This document shows positions 7,590 to 17,375 of a stretch of 64,000 bases of DNA, one piece after another (position 1 is the first letter of the stretch; every line of letters begins with the position of its first letter). The translations under genes were made by a program, and so were the position numbers. Source of the DNA: Halorubrum aethiopicum (GTDB lineage: Archaea > Halobacteriota > Halobacteria > Halobacteriales > Haloferacaceae); the NCBI RefSeq assembly GCF_001542905.1, contig NZ_LOAJ01000001.1, positions 124,001 to 188,000 of the forward strand, read 5' to 3'. A model generated the notes under the pieces. That model saw only the letters and a list, made by a program, of their open reading frames with translations, was not told where the DNA came from and ran no database searches.

Positions 7590-10500
7590 ATGCACATCAC
7601 TGAAGTAGTCCTGGACGGTTTCAAGAGCTTCGGGCGGACCACGAGGATCCCCTTCTACGAGGACTTCACGGTCGTCACGGGGCCGAACGGCTCCGGGAAG
7701 TCGAACATCATCGACGGGATCCTGTTCGCGCTCGGGCTGGCGCGCACCCGCGGGATCCGAGCCAAGAAGCTCACCGACCTCATCTACAACCCCGGCCACG
7801 AGGACGGCGAGGCGGCCGGCGGCCCGAAGGAGGCGTCCGTCACCGTCGTCCTGTCGAACGAGGACGGGACGCTCGACCGCTCCCAGGTCGTCTCGGCGGC
7901 CGGCTCCGAGAACGTCGGCGACGTCTCGGAGATCACGATCAAACGGCGGGTGAAGGAGACCGAGGAGAACTACTACTCGTACTACTACCTCAACGGGCGC
8001 TCCGTGAACCTCTCCGACGTTCGCGACCTGCTCGCGGCCGCCGGCGTCACGCCGGAGGGCTACAACGTCGTCATGCAGGGCGACGTGACCGAGATCATCA
8101 ACATGACCCCCTACCAGCGGCGGGGGATAATCGACGAGATCGCGGGCGTCGCGGAGTTCGACGAGAAGAAGGAGGCCGCCTTCGAGGAGCTCGACACGGT
8201 GAAAGACCGGATCGGAGAGGCCGACCTCCGGATCGACGAGAAACGGGAGCGGCTCGATCAGCTCTCCGAGGAGCGCGAGACCGCCCTCGAGTACCAGTCG
8301 CTCCGCGAGGAGCTCGAGCAGTACCGCGGGTATCGGCAGGCCTCGGAGCTGGAGGACAAACGCGACTCGTTCGCCGACGTCGAAGCGGAGATCGAGGAGG
8401 CGGAGGCGGAACTCGAGGAGCTCCGCGTCGAACTCGACACCAGACAGGGGACGGTCACCCGCCTCGAGGAGGACCTGGCCGACCTCAACCACGAGATCGA
8501 GACCAAAGGCGAGGACGAACAGATCGCCATCCGGTCGGAGATCGAGGAGATCAAAGGCGAGATCTCCCGGCTGGAGGGGAAGATCGAGGCGGCCGAGGAA
8601 CGCGCCGACGACGCCGAGACGGAACGGCGGAACGCGTTCGTCCAGATCGACCGCAAACAGGAGACGATAGACGACCTCGAGTCGGAGATCCGGGAGACGA
8701 AAGTCGAGAAGGCGTCGCTCAAGTCCGAGCTCGCGACGAAGCGGTCGGAGCTGGCGGAGGTGGAAGCCGAGATCGAGGGAGCAGACACCGAGTTCGACGA
8801 GCTGAAGGACGAGCTCGCCGACAAGAAGGAGCGGCTCGAGTCCCTCCGCGAGGAGAAGAACCGCCACCAGCGCGAGAAGGACCGGCTGCTCGACGAGGCC
8901 CGCCGGCGCTCGAACGCGGTCGAGGAGACCCGTGCGGACCTCGATGCGGCCCGCGAGGAGGTCCCCGACCTGAAAGCCCGGATCTCCGAGCTCCGCGGCG
9001 AGCTCGACAAAGCCGAGAAGAACGAGTCGAAGATCGAGGACGTCGTCGCCGACCTCTTCGCCGAGAAGGCCGAACGGAAGGAGGAGTTGGAGGCGGTCGA
9101 GGACGACCTCCGCGAGAAGCAGAACGAGTACGCGAAGCTGGAGGCGGCCGCGAGCGAGCGGGGCGACACCTCCTGGCCGCGGGCGGTCACCGAGGTGAAG
9201 AACGGCGGCATCGACGGCGTCCACGGCGCGGTCGGCGAGCTCGGCTCCGTCGAGGCGGAGTACGCCGAGGCGTGTGAGACCGCCGCCGGCGGGCGGCTCG
9301 CGAACGTCGTCGTCGACGACGACGGCGTCGGATCGACGTGTATCGACTACCTGAAGCAACGGAACGCGGGGCGGGCGACGTTCCTGCCGATCACGAAGAT
9401 GGACGACCGCGGTCTCCCCCGCAAACCCTCGATGCCGGGCGTCGTCGACTTCGCGCGGAACCTCGTCGAGTACGACTCGCGGTACGAGTCGGTCTTCTCG
9501 TACGTGCTCGGCTCGACGCTCGTCGTCGAGGACATGGCGACCGCCCGCGATCTGATGGGCGACTACCGGATGGTCACCCTCGAGGGCGACCTCGTCGAGA
9601 AGTCGGGCGCGATGACCGGCGGCTCCGGCGGCGGCTCCCGGTACGCGTTCACGAAGTCCGGCGGCGGCAAGCTCGAGCGGCTCGCCGAGGAGATCGGCGA
9701 GTTGGAGGACGAGCGGCGCGAACTCGAGGCCGCGATCGACGACCTGGACGCCGACATCGACGACGCCCGCGAGCGGAAGGCGGACGCCGCGGACCGCGTC
9801 CGATCGCTGGAGGGCGACGTCGAACGCGCCGAGGAGGAACTCGCGGAGACCGAGGCCCGGATCGAGGAGCTGGAGGCGGAACTCGAGGAGCTCCGCGCGG
9901 AGCGCGAGTCGGTCGACGAGGAGATGAACGGGATCGACGAGACGATCGACGCGCTCGACGCGGACGTCGACCGGCTGGAGGGCGACGTCGAGGAGATCGA
10001 GGCCGAGCTCGCCGACTCGAAGATTCCGGAGCTCTCCGAGGAGGCAGACGGGATCCGCGAGGAGATCGCCGAGCTGGAAGATCGCATGGACGACCTCGAC
10101 GCCCGGCAGAACGAGCTGGAGCTCGAAAAGGAGTACGCCGAGGAGGCCGTCGACGACCTCCACGACACGGTCGAGGAGGCACAGAACAGAAAGAGCGAGG
10201 CCGAGGAGGCGATCGCCGACCACGAGGAGACCATCGCCGAGAAGGAGGAGACGCTGGAGGCCAAACGCGAGTCGATAGCGGAGCTGGAAGCGGAGATCGC
10301 GGACCTGAAGGAGGACCGCGAGGCGCTCCGCGAGGAGATCCGGGAGGCGACACGGAAGCGCGACGAACAGCGTTCGCTCGTCGCCGACGCGGAGTCCGAG
10401 CTCTCCGATCTCACGGACCGGCGGGACCGCCTGGAGTGGGAGATCGACGAGCTGGAGTCGCAGGTCGGCGAGTACGACCCCGAGGAGGTCCCCGACATCG

Positions 10501-11183
10501 ACGAGGTCGAGTCGCGGATCGAGGAGGTGGAAGCCGAGATGGAGGCGCTGGAGCCGGTCAACATGCTCGCGATAGACGAGTACGACGAGGTCGAGGCCGA
10601 GCTCGAGACGCTCGAGGAGCGCCGCGACGTGCTCGTCGAGGAGCGCGACGCGATCACCGAACGGATCGAGGGGTACGAGGCGGAGAAGAAGGCGACGTTC
10701 ATGGAGACGTTCGAGTCGATAAACGACCACTTCCGCGACATCTTCTCACGGCTGTCGGCCGGCAGCGGCGAGCTCCTCCTGGAGAACCCCGAGGACCCCT
10801 TCGAGGAGGGACTGACGATGAAGGCACAGCCGGCGGACAAGCCGGTCCAGCGGCTCGAGGCGATGAGCGGCGGGGAGAAGTCGCTGACCGCGCTCTCCTT
10901 CATCTTCGCGGTCCAGCGACACAACCCCGCTCCGTTCTACGCGCTCGACGAGATCGACGCCTTCCTCGACGCGGTCAACGCCGAGCGGGTCGGCGAGATG
11001 ATAGAGGAGCTGGCCGCCGACGCCCAGTTCGTCGTGGTCGGGCACCGCTCGGCGCTTTTAGAGCGCTCGGACCGCGCCATCGGCGTCACGATGCAGGGCG
11101 ACAACCTCTCCGCCGTGACCGGGATGCGGTTCGGCGGGGACGGCGACGGCGACGAGGAGGCGGAGGTGAGCGCGGATGACTGA
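7590..11183 (+). CDS. smc: chromosome segregation protein SMC
   Basis: Condensin ATPase of 1197 residues. The N-terminal Walker A is GPNGSGKSN (about 32-40). A long coiled coil runs to about 500, then the hinge (about 515-660, with GAVGELGSV and GGRLANVVV), then a return coiled coil to about 1020. The C-terminal lobe has the ABC signature LEAMSGGEKSLTALS and the Walker B YALDEIDAFLDAVN. Length is usual for archaeal SMC. The stop overlaps the start of scpA by 8 bp, so the two are translated together. The huge reading frame on the opposite strand is an artefact of the coiled-coil codons. Confidence 0.97.
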   Translation: MHITEVVLDGFKSFGRTTRIPFYEDFTVVTGPNGSGKSNIIDGILFALGLARTRGIRAKKLTDLIYNPGHEDGEAAGGPKEASVTVVLSNEDGTLDRSQVVSAAGSENVGDVSEITIKRRVKETEENYYSYYYLNGRSVNLSDVRDLLAAAGVTPEGYNVVMQGDVTEIINMTPYQRRGIIDEIAGVAEFDEKKEAAFEELDTVKDRIGEADLRIDEKRERLDQLSEERETALEYQSLREELEQYRGYRQASELEDKRDSFADVEAEIEEAEAELEELRVELDTRQGTVTRLEEDLADLNHEIETKGEDEQIAIRSEIEEIKGEISRLEGKIEAAEERADDAETERRNAFVQIDRKQETIDDLESEIRETKVEKASLKSELATKRSELAEVEAEIEGADTEFDELKDELADKKERLESLREEKNRHQREKDRLLDEARRRSNAVEETRADLDAAREEVPDLKARISELRGELDKAEKNESKIEDVVADLFAEKAERKEELEAVEDDLREKQNEYAKLEAAASERGDTSWPRAVTEVKNGGIDGVHGAVGELGSVEAEYAEACETAAGGRLANVVVDDDGVGSTCIDYLKQRNAGRATFLPITKMDDRGLPRKPSMPGVVDFARNLVEYDSRYESVFSYVLGSTLVVEDMATARDLMGDYRMVTLEGDLVEKSGAMTGGSGGGSRYAFTKSGGGKLERLAEEIGELEDERRELEAAIDDLDADIDDARERKADAADRVRSLEGDVERAEEELAETEARIEELEAELEELRAERESVDEEMNGIDETIDALDADVDRLEGDVEEIEAELADSKIPELSEEADGIREEIAELEDRMDDLDARQNELELEKEYAEEAVDDLHDTVEEAQNRKSEAEEAIADHEETIAEKEETLEAKRESIAELEAEIADLKEDREALREEIREATRKRDEQRSLVADAESELSDLTDRRDRLEWEIDELESQVGEYDPEEVPDIDEVESRIEEVEAEMEALEPVNMLAIDEYDEVEAELETLEERRDVLVEERDAITERIEGYEAEKKATFMETFESINDHFRDIFSRLSAGSGELLLENPEDPFEEGLTMKAQPADKPVQRLEAMSGGEKSLTALSFIFAVQRHNPAPFYALDEIDAFLDAVNAERVGEMIEELAADAQFVVVGHRSALLERSDRAIGVTMQGDNLSAVTGMRFGGDGDGDEEAEVSADD

Positions 11184-12159
11184 CGACGGCTCGGCAGACG
11201 CCGGAGCGGGCGGCGGCGTGCCCGATCTGGACCTGACGAGCGACCGCGACGGGGCGGGAGATCCCCCACCGTTCGGCGGCGACGCCTCCGACTCCGCCGC
11301 GACCGCGACGGATGATTCCGATCCCGCCGCCGAACCCGATCCGGCGACCGGTCCCGACCCCGACGAGGGCGAGGTCGAGCCCGTCGAGCTGCTCGTCCAG
11401 CTCGCGGAGGAGGGCGAGATCGAGCCGTGGGACATCGACATCGTCCGGGTGACCGACGCCTTCCTCGAGAGGCTCGACGAGACGGACCTCCGGACGACGG
11501 GTCGCGCGCTGTTCTACGCGAGCGTCCTGCTCCGGATGAAAAGCGACGGAATGCTCGCCGAGGACGACGAGGACGACGAGCCCGAGCGGGAGCCGTGGGA
11601 GGCGGCGATGGAGGGCGGTGCCGCCGACCCCGCCGACCCGGAGTTCGACCCGATCGACCGGCTGGAGGCGGAGATGGACCGGCGGCTCGACCGCAAGAAC
11701 ACCCGCGGGTCGCCGGAGACGCTCGACGAGCTGGTCCGCGAGCTTCGCGAGGCGGAACGCGACTCCTGGTGGAAGGAGTCCCGCGAGTACGACACCTCGG
11801 AGTCGCCGACCGGCTACGGCCGGGGGACCCAGACGCTGGATTACCACGCCGGCGACGAGTTCCGCCGCGACGGCGAGCCGACCGCCGGGGAGGCGACCGA
11901 CCGCACCCACGACGAGGACATCGAGGAGGTGATAGGGGAGGTGGAGACCGCCCTCCGTCCGCACTTCGAGGGCGGGCGCGCGGAGGTGCTGTTCGCCGAG
12001 GTGGAGTCGGCGGGCGGCCGCCCGTTCATGACGTTCCTCGCGCTGCTTTTCATGGCCCACCGGGGAAGCGTCCGGCTCCGCCAGGACGACCTGTTCGGCG
12101 ACCTCTGGATCGGCGACCCTGCGGCGGCGACGGGCGAGAGCGAGGCGCTCGCGGACTGA
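11176..12159 (+). CDS. scpA: segregation and condensation protein ScpA
   Basis: Kleisin partner of SMC, 327 residues. The first 65 residues are an acidic, low-complexity extension typical of haloarchaea. The kleisin N-terminal part follows (VELLVQLAEEGEIEPWDIDI, then VTDAFLERLDE and LFYASVLLRMKSDGML). The C-terminal winged helix is near 250-315 (VIGEVETALRPHF, VTF-like FMTFLALLFMAHRGSVRLRQ, DDLFGDLWI). The start ATG lies inside the end of smc, a coupling common for this pair. No scpB is visible nearby. Confidence 0.9.
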   Translation: MTDDGSADAGAGGGVPDLDLTSDRDGAGDPPPFGGDASDSAATATDDSDPAAEPDPATGPDPDEGEVEPVELLVQLAEEGEIEPWDIDIVRVTDAFLERLDETDLRTTGRALFYASVLLRMKSDGMLAEDDEDDEPEREPWEAAMEGGAADPADPEFDPIDRLEAEMDRRLDRKNTRGSPETLDELVRELREAERDSWWKESREYDTSESPTGYGRGTQTLDYHAGDEFRRDGEPTAGEATDRTHDEDIEEVIGEVETALRPHFEGGRAEVLFAEVESAGGRPFMTFLALLFMAHRGSVRLRQDDLFGDLWIGDPAAATGESEALAD

Positions 12160-12246
12160 GGCGGCCCCCGATCGCCCGTCCCGCCCTCCGGATCACCGCG
12201 AGTCCCCGGCGACACGTTCATTGAGCCCCCGGAGACAGTACGTCCC

Positions 12247-13491
12247 GTGAGGGAGTTCGTCGCGACCGACCCCGCGCTCGCGGCCGTGGTCGCCGCGCTG
12301 TGGATCGCCCTGCTGTTGTACGGCCTGTCGGCGGTCTGGTGGGTCTTCGAGTCGGCGGTGCTCGCCCGGGGCGGCCGGGTCGACCCCGAGGACGTGGAGT
12401 GGGGCTACGAGGACGTCCAGGTCCGGATACTCACGATCGACGCGGAGGCGGTGGTCCAGGCGACCGTGAACGCGGTCCCGGACGGGCTCGACGACGTGCG
12501 GGTGATCGCCGAGGCACCGATCGACGTCGACGGCGCGTTGGTCCACGTCGTCCCCGAGGAGTTCGAGTGCGCGGCGACGAACAAGGGGCGGGCGGTCGAG
12601 TGGGCGCGCCGCGAGGTGCCCTGCGACCGCGAGTACGTCCTCTACCTCGACGAGGACACGATCATGGCCGGCTTCGAGGGGCTGCCCGACGCCGACGTGG
12701 TCCAGTTCACGGAGAAGCCGCTGTACACGGGGTCGCGGATCGCGTACCTCAGCGAGGTGTTTCGGGTGGGTTACCAGTACGAGCAGTTCGCGTTCCGTCG
12801 GTTGAACTACCCGCTGTACGCGTGGGGCGGCGGGGTCGCGATCCGGCGCTCGCTGGAGGACGCGATCACGTGGGACGTCGCGACGATCACGGAGGACACG
12901 AACTTCATCTGGCGGGCGGCGGACCGGGAGGGCGTCTCCTTCGCCGTGCTCGACGTGCGGTTCCGCAACCAGGCACCGCCGTCCCTGCGGGCGATGGCGA
13001 AACAGCGCCGCCGATGGATCTCCGGCACCCGCGCGGACGGGCACCTCCTCCCCTCCCTCTACCGGCCGTTGTACTACACGCGCATCGTCGCGTGGGCGTT
13101 CTCGCCGCTGGTCCCGCTCCTCGTGTTCGCCGCCGCCGTCTTCCCCGGCACGGCACCCGGGATGGAGTGGTATCGGACCGCGTCGCTCGCGCTGTTCGGC
13201 GTCCTGTTCGTCTACACGCTCGTCGGCGCGTCGGGGTACGACAAACACCCGCTCACGTGGCCGCTGTACCTCCTCTTGACGCCGATCGCCTTCCTCGCGC
13301 ACTCGGTCGGGGCGCTGTGGGGCGTCGTCAGCCCGGTGACGACCTTCGAGGTGACGGAGAAGGTGACGCCCGAGACGGTCGAGTCCGTCCACGAGACGAT
13401 GGACGAGGGCGCGTTGAGCAGCCACGACGGTTCCGAGCGGCTGACTCGCGAGTCCGACGAGGAGTTCACGTTCGACGTGTTCGACGACTGA
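12247..13491 (+). CDS. membrane glycosyltransferase, family 2
   Basis: Protein of 414 residues with one N-terminal membrane helix (about 15-37), a GT-A catalytic domain and three to four C-terminal membrane helices (about 280-370). Catalytic features are VLYLDEDTIM (metal-binding acidic motif, about 131-140), TEDTNFIWRA and the acceptor motif QRRRWISG near 253. The start is a GTG. It resembles Egghead-like beta-mannosyltransferases in the order of these motifs, but the donor and acceptor are unknown. It could act in cell-envelope glycan or S-layer glycosylation. It is convergent with the MTA phosphorylase gene. Confidence 0.8.
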   Translation: MREFVATDPALAAVVAALWIALLLYGLSAVWWVFESAVLARGGRVDPEDVEWGYEDVQVRILTIDAEAVVQATVNAVPDGLDDVRVIAEAPIDVDGALVHVVPEEFECAATNKGRAVEWARREVPCDREYVLYLDEDTIMAGFEGLPDADVVQFTEKPLYTGSRIAYLSEVFRVGYQYEQFAFRRLNYPLYAWGGGVAIRRSLEDAITWDVATITEDTNFIWRAADREGVSFAVLDVRFRNQAPPSLRAMAKQRRRWISGTRADGHLLPSLYRPLYYTRIVAWAFSPLVPLLVFAAAVFPGTAPGMEWYRTASLALFGVLFVYTLVGASGYDKHPLTWPLYLLLTPIAFLAHSVGALWGVVSPVTTFEVTEKVTPETVESVHETMDEGALSSHDGSERLTRESDEEFTFDVFDD

Positions 13492-13567
13492 GAGGGAAGG
13501 AGTCCGACCCGGCGACGCGCGCTCCGAAGCCCCATCGCCGACCGCAGAACGGAGAGCGTGGGACGGT

Positions 13568-14446
13568 CTACAGGTACTCGCCGAGCAGCGGCTCGACGCG
13601 TTCTTTGGTCTCCTCGGGGATCGCCTCCGTCGGCGTGTTGACCGTGCCCTCGAGCGCGGTGTGCGCCTCGCACGTGTGGTCCTCCGGGAGCGTCCGGACC
13701 GCCTCCTCGACGGCGGCCTTGATCGCCTCTTGGTTCCGCTCGGCGTTCTCTAAGACCTCCTCGAGCGTCACCTCGCTGTCCTCCTTCCACACGTCGTAGT
13801 CGGTGACGCCCGCGATCGTCGCGTACGCGATCTCGGCCTCGCGGGCAAGCTTCGCTTCGGGGATCGCGGTCATGCCGACGAGGTCCCAGCCTTGGCTCTT
13901 GTAGAACTCCGACTCCGCGCGCGTGGAGTACTGCGGCCCCTCGATACAGACGTAGGTGCCGCCCTTCACGACGGGCGTGGGGTCGTCGCCGTCGCCGCCG
14001 ACCGCCGACTCGGCGGCCGCGGTCAGGTGGTCGACGAGTTCCGGGCTGTACGGGTCCGCGAACGGCTGGTGGACGACGACGCCGTCGCCGTAAAAGGAGA
14101 GGTCGCGTCGCTTGGTCCGGTCGTAGATCTGGTCGGGGACGACGAGCGTGCCGGGTTCGAGTTCCTCCTTGAGGCTGCCGACTGCGTTCGATGCGAAGAC
14201 GTGGGTCACGCCCGCCTCCTTCAGGGCGTACATGTTGGCGCGGTACGGGAGGTCCGTGGGCGAGACGCCGTGGTCCGATCCGTGCCGCGGGAGGAACGCG
14301 ACCTCCCGGCCCGTGTCGGCGAACTCGCCGATCGTGACCGCGTCGCTCGGCTCGCCGTACGGCGTGTCGTACTCGACCTCGCGCACGTCGTTCAGGGGGA
14401 GCGCCTCGTAGATCCCGCTGCCGCCGATGAAGCCGATGGTGCTCAT
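13568..14446 (-). CDS. mtnP: S-methyl-5'-thioadenosine phosphorylase
   Basis: Splits methylthioadenosine with phosphate to adenine and methylthioribose-1-phosphate (purine and methionine salvage). The protein has 292 residues. The start MSTIGFIGGSGIYE carries the phosphate-binding GGSGIY; further signatures are FLPRHGSDHGVSPT, ASNAVGSL, GGTYVCIEGPQYSTRAES and the substrate-binding GMTAIPEAKLARE. The ATG at 14446 was preferred over 14470 because it gives the family N-terminus exactly. Some family members also accept inosine or guanosine. Confidence 0.93.
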   Translation of the reverse strand: MSTIGFIGGSGIYEALPLNDVREVEYDTPYGEPSDAVTIGEFADTGREVAFLPRHGSDHGVSPTDLPYRANMYALKEAGVTHVFASNAVGSLKEELEPGTLVVPDQIYDRTKRRDLSFYGDGVVVHQPFADPYSPELVDHLTAAAESAVGGDGDDPTPVVKGGTYVCIEGPQYSTRAESEFYKSQGWDLVGMTAIPEAKLAREAEIAYATIAGVTDYDVWKEDSEVTLEEVLENAERNQEAIKAAVEEAVRTLPEDHTCEAHTALEGTVNTPTEAIPEETKERVEPLLGEYL

Positions 14447-14542
14447 ACCCCGGATCGGCCCGCTCGCCACTTATAGGACCTGAAACGGACCGACGGCGCG
14501 GCTCACGGTCAGGCCTCCATCCGCGGGCGCGACTGCGACCGA

Positions 14543-15538
14543 TCAGAGCAGCGTCCGCACCGCCACGAGCGCCAGCCCGCTCACGACGAGCAGGTGGACG
14601 AGGACGACCCCGACCGGCGCGAGGCCGACCGCCCGAAGGTCACGGGCCCGGATCGACAGCCCGAGGCCGACGAACGCGACGAGAAAGAGGGCGTCGGACA
14701 CCGCGGTGATCGAGTCGATCGCGGCGGGCGAGAGCGCCCCGCTATTGGCGATCGCGGCGACGAGCAGGAAACCGAGCAGGAACTTTGGGAACTCCGCCCA
14801 CAGCTCGCGGGCCTCCGGGTCCGTCGCCGACCGCGCCGCGTACGCGACCGAGTAGGCGACGGCGACGCCGCCCAGAAGCGAGTTGCGCGCGAGCTTCGTC
14901 ACCGTCGCCCACTGGCCCGCCTCGGCGGAGTGCGCGAACCCCGCGGCCGCGACCGGTCCGGTCGAGAACATGCTCACGCCCGCCCACACGCCGAACTGCC
15001 GGGCGGTGAGGCCGAGCCACTCGCCAGCCAGCGGGAACGCCACGAGCGTGACCGCGTCGAAGAGGAGGACCGTCGCGGCCGCGAAGGTGAGCGCCGCCCC
15101 GCGCGCCTCCAGCACCCGGCCGACGGCGACGACGGCGGAGACGCCGCAGACGCTCGCGCCGGCCGCCAGGAGCGACGGCGTCGTTCCCCCGATCCGGAAG
15201 AGGCCGCGCGCCACCGCCTCCGAGAGCAGGAGCCCGCCGGCGACGGCGACGACCACGAGCCCGACGACCGTCGGCCCGGCCGCGGCCAGCTCCTCGATCG
15301 CGATCGCCGCGCCGAGCAGAACGATCCCGGTCTCCAAGGCGAGCTTGTGGAGGGAGACGCCCGGTTCGGCGGCGGCGGGCGTGCCGACGGTGTTCGCGGC
15401 GACGACCCCCGAAGCGACCGCGACGACCAGCGGTTGGAGTCCCGGTACCGCCCCGCCGAGCAGCGTCGCGAACAGCGCGCCGCCGCCGAGCAGGGTCAGT
15501 CCGGGGACGTACGGCCGGAGGTCGTCGAGAAGCGTCAT
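14543..15538 (-). CDS. YeiH/UPF0324-type membrane transporter
   Basis: Integral membrane protein of 331 residues with about 10 hydrophobic segments, matching the YeiH (putative sulfate exporter, UPF0324) family. Typical stretches are LGGGALFATLLGG, ALETGIVLLGAAIAIEEL, GASVCGVSAVVAVGRVL and SMFSTGPVAAAGFAHS. Substrate in archaea is not established. The start ATG overlaps the stop of a small upstream gene by 4 bp, so they are probably translated together. Confidence 0.85.
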   Translation of the reverse strand: MTLLDDLRPYVPGLTLLGGGALFATLLGGAVPGLQPLVVAVASGVVAANTVGTPAAAEPGVSLHKLALETGIVLLGAAIAIEELAAAGPTVVGLVVVAVAGGLLLSEAVARGLFRIGGTTPSLLAAGASVCGVSAVVAVGRVLEARGAALTFAAATVLLFDAVTLVAFPLAGEWLGLTARQFGVWAGVSMFSTGPVAAAGFAHSAEAGQWATVTKLARNSLLGGVAVAYSVAYAARSATDPEARELWAEFPKFLLGFLLVAAIANSGALSPAAIDSITAVSDALFLVAFVGLGLSIRARDLRAVGLAPVGVVLVHLLVVSGLALVAVRTLL

Positions 15539-15717
15539 GGGACGGGGTAGAGCGCGATGTGGGCCGCGACGATCGCGAGCCCCAGACACAGCGCCTGCCA
15601 GCCGCGGTCGAGGGAGCGCCAGCGGCGGGCGAGACGCGTGCCGTCGACGGAGCCCGATCCGTCCCCGTCTCCCGGTCCGTCGAGGTCGCTCGATCCGTCA
15701 CCCTCCTCGCCGGTCAT
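15535..15717 (-). CDS. small membrane protein coupled to the YeiH-type gene
   Basis: A 60-residue protein: an acidic Gly/Ser-rich first half, then one hydrophobic helix (WQALCLGLAIVAAHIALYPV). The 4-bp ATGA overlap with the following transporter supports a real gene. I do not recognise a family. It may be a small subunit or an assembly helper for the transporter. Confidence 0.5.
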   Translation of the reverse strand: MTGEEGDGSSDLDGPGDGDGSGSVDGTRLARRWRSLDRGWQALCLGLAIVAAHIALYPVP

Positions 15718-15811
15718 ACGGAGCCGGATCCGCGCGTCGGCGTCTTACGCGTGTCGCTCGGCGGGAGGATCTCCGGAACCCTCCTCCGAGATCCCGCGTC
15801 GGGCGGGTCGG

Positions 15812-17257
15812 TCAGTCGCCCGCCTCGACGGCGGCCGACGGCTCCTCGGAAGCGGCCGCTTCGCCGTCGTCGGCATCGGCGGCATCGGTAGCGGTGGCGT
15901 CGCCGCTGGCGCCCCCTTCGCCGGTCCGCGGGAAGTTGTCGATCGTCGCCGCGCGGAACGCCGCCTCGTCGAATTCGTACTCCGAATCGAGGAACTCGAG
16001 GACGGTGCGCGTGTCGATCATCGCGTTCTTCAGCGCCGTCGACGCGCCCGGCGAGGGCGTGATGTTGAAGAGGATCCCGTCCCCGCGGATCTTCGCTTCG
16101 CCCATGTCGAGCTCCCTCGACTCCGTGTCGACGATCTGTGGACGGACTCCGCCGTACCCCTTCGCGCGGTCGATGTCCTCGACGTCGACGCTCGGGACGA
16201 CCTTCCGGACGTGCGGGAGGAACTGCCGTTTCCCCACGACCGGCAGGTCGTACACCAGGTTCCGGACCACGTACGGGAACAGGATCCTGTCGGCGAGGAC
16301 GTTCGCGTAACTCAGGAGCGACGACGGCGTGAACCCGAAGACGTCGGCGAAGTCGCCCACCGTCGAGAGCTCGCCGCGCTCGAGCGCCGGAACGAGCTTC
16401 GCGGTCGGCCCGAAGCGCGTGACGCTCCCGTCGTGGACGTCGGCGTCGCCGTGGACCGCCGCGAAGGGCAGCTTCTTCATCTGGAGGGTGTACACCTTCC
16501 CGTTCAACAGGTCGTCGGCGAGGAAGAAGCTCCCCGCGACCGGAAGCAGCGACATGTCCTCGCCGTACCCCATCTCCTGGGCGAACTGGAGGCTGTGTGA
16601 CCCGGCGGCGACGGCGACCGCGTCGGCCGCGAAGTCGCCGTCGTCGGTCTCGACGGTGAAGCCGTCGCCGCCCTCGTCGACGTTCGTCACCGTCGTCCCG
16701 AGGTGGACCGAGACGCCCTCCTCGGCGCGGGCCGCCTCGACGAACGACTCCGCGATCATGCCGTAATCGAGGACGTAGCCGTCGGGGGTCTGGAGCGCCA
16801 TGAGCTCGGTGTCGGGGTCGCGCCCCTCGACGACCTTCGGCTCGATCTCGGCGATCTCCTCGCGGCCGATCGGCTCGAGTTTGGGGAAGAGCTCGCCGAA
16901 CCCCTCGTCGTGGTAGCGGGCCTCCAGCTCCGCGACCTCCTCGCTCCCGACCGCGAGCACCATCTTGCTGCGCTTGCTGTGCATCTCGCGGTCGGGGTCG
17001 ACGTTCTCGAGGTACCCGGCGAGCAGCTCCGCGCCCTCCTTGACCTCCTCGGCCTTCTCGAGCGTGTAGTTCGTCTCGATGTCGCCGAAGTGAAGCGTCT
17101 GGGAGTTGTTCGTGTGGTGGGAGTTCACCGCCGCGATCTCTGGCTCCTTCTCGATGAGCGTGACGTCGTCGACGTCGGTGAACTTCGAGACCGTGTACAG
17201 AAGCGATGCCCCGCTTATTCCCCCGCCGATGACGATGAGGTCTGTGTGGTCCGACAT
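15812..17257 (-). CDS. mqo: malate:quinone oxidoreductase-like flavoprotein
   Basis: FAD enzyme of 481 residues. The N-terminal Rossmann motif is VIGGGISGASLLYTVS, followed by VNSHHTNNSQTLHFGDIETN and later FGPTAKLVPALERG, the pattern of malate:quinone oxidoreductases. Those enzymes oxidise malate to oxaloacetate at the membrane and pass electrons to menaquinone. The last 35 residues are an acidic Ala-rich tail. An alternative is a related 2-hydroxyacid dehydrogenase. The gene stands alone on the minus strand with its own promoter. Confidence 0.85.
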   Translation of the reverse strand: MSDHTDLIVIGGGISGASLLYTVSKFTDVDDVTLIEKEPEIAAVNSHHTNNSQTLHFGDIETNYTLEKAEEVKEGAELLAGYLENVDPDREMHSKRSKMVLAVGSEEVAELEARYHDEGFGELFPKLEPIGREEIAEIEPKVVEGRDPDTELMALQTPDGYVLDYGMIAESFVEAARAEEGVSVHLGTTVTNVDEGGDGFTVETDDGDFAADAVAVAAGSHSLQFAQEMGYGEDMSLLPVAGSFFLADDLLNGKVYTLQMKKLPFAAVHGDADVHDGSVTRFGPTAKLVPALERGELSTVGDFADVFGFTPSSLLSYANVLADRILFPYVVRNLVYDLPVVGKRQFLPHVRKVVPSVDVEDIDRAKGYGGVRPQIVDTESRELDMGEAKIRGDGILFNITPSPGASTALKNAMIDTRTVLEFLDSEYEFDEAAFRAATIDNFPRTGEGGASGDATATDAADADDGEAAASEEPSAAVEAGD

Positions 17258-17375
17258 GCGTGAGGCTCCGTCTCGCGGAGCGTACCGTCTTGGGAGTTAA
17301 TTGACTTCCTATTCCGCGCCGTCGGGCTCGCTCCTCCGGGCGTCGACCCGAAGTCGTCCCCTCCGACCCGCGGAG

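Noticed and set aside
7098-10730. A 1210-residue open frame antisense to smc
   Set aside because: It has Leu/Val-rich pseudo-repeats produced by reading GAG/GAC coiled-coil codons backwards. Codon third-position bias and all motifs support smc on the plus strand.
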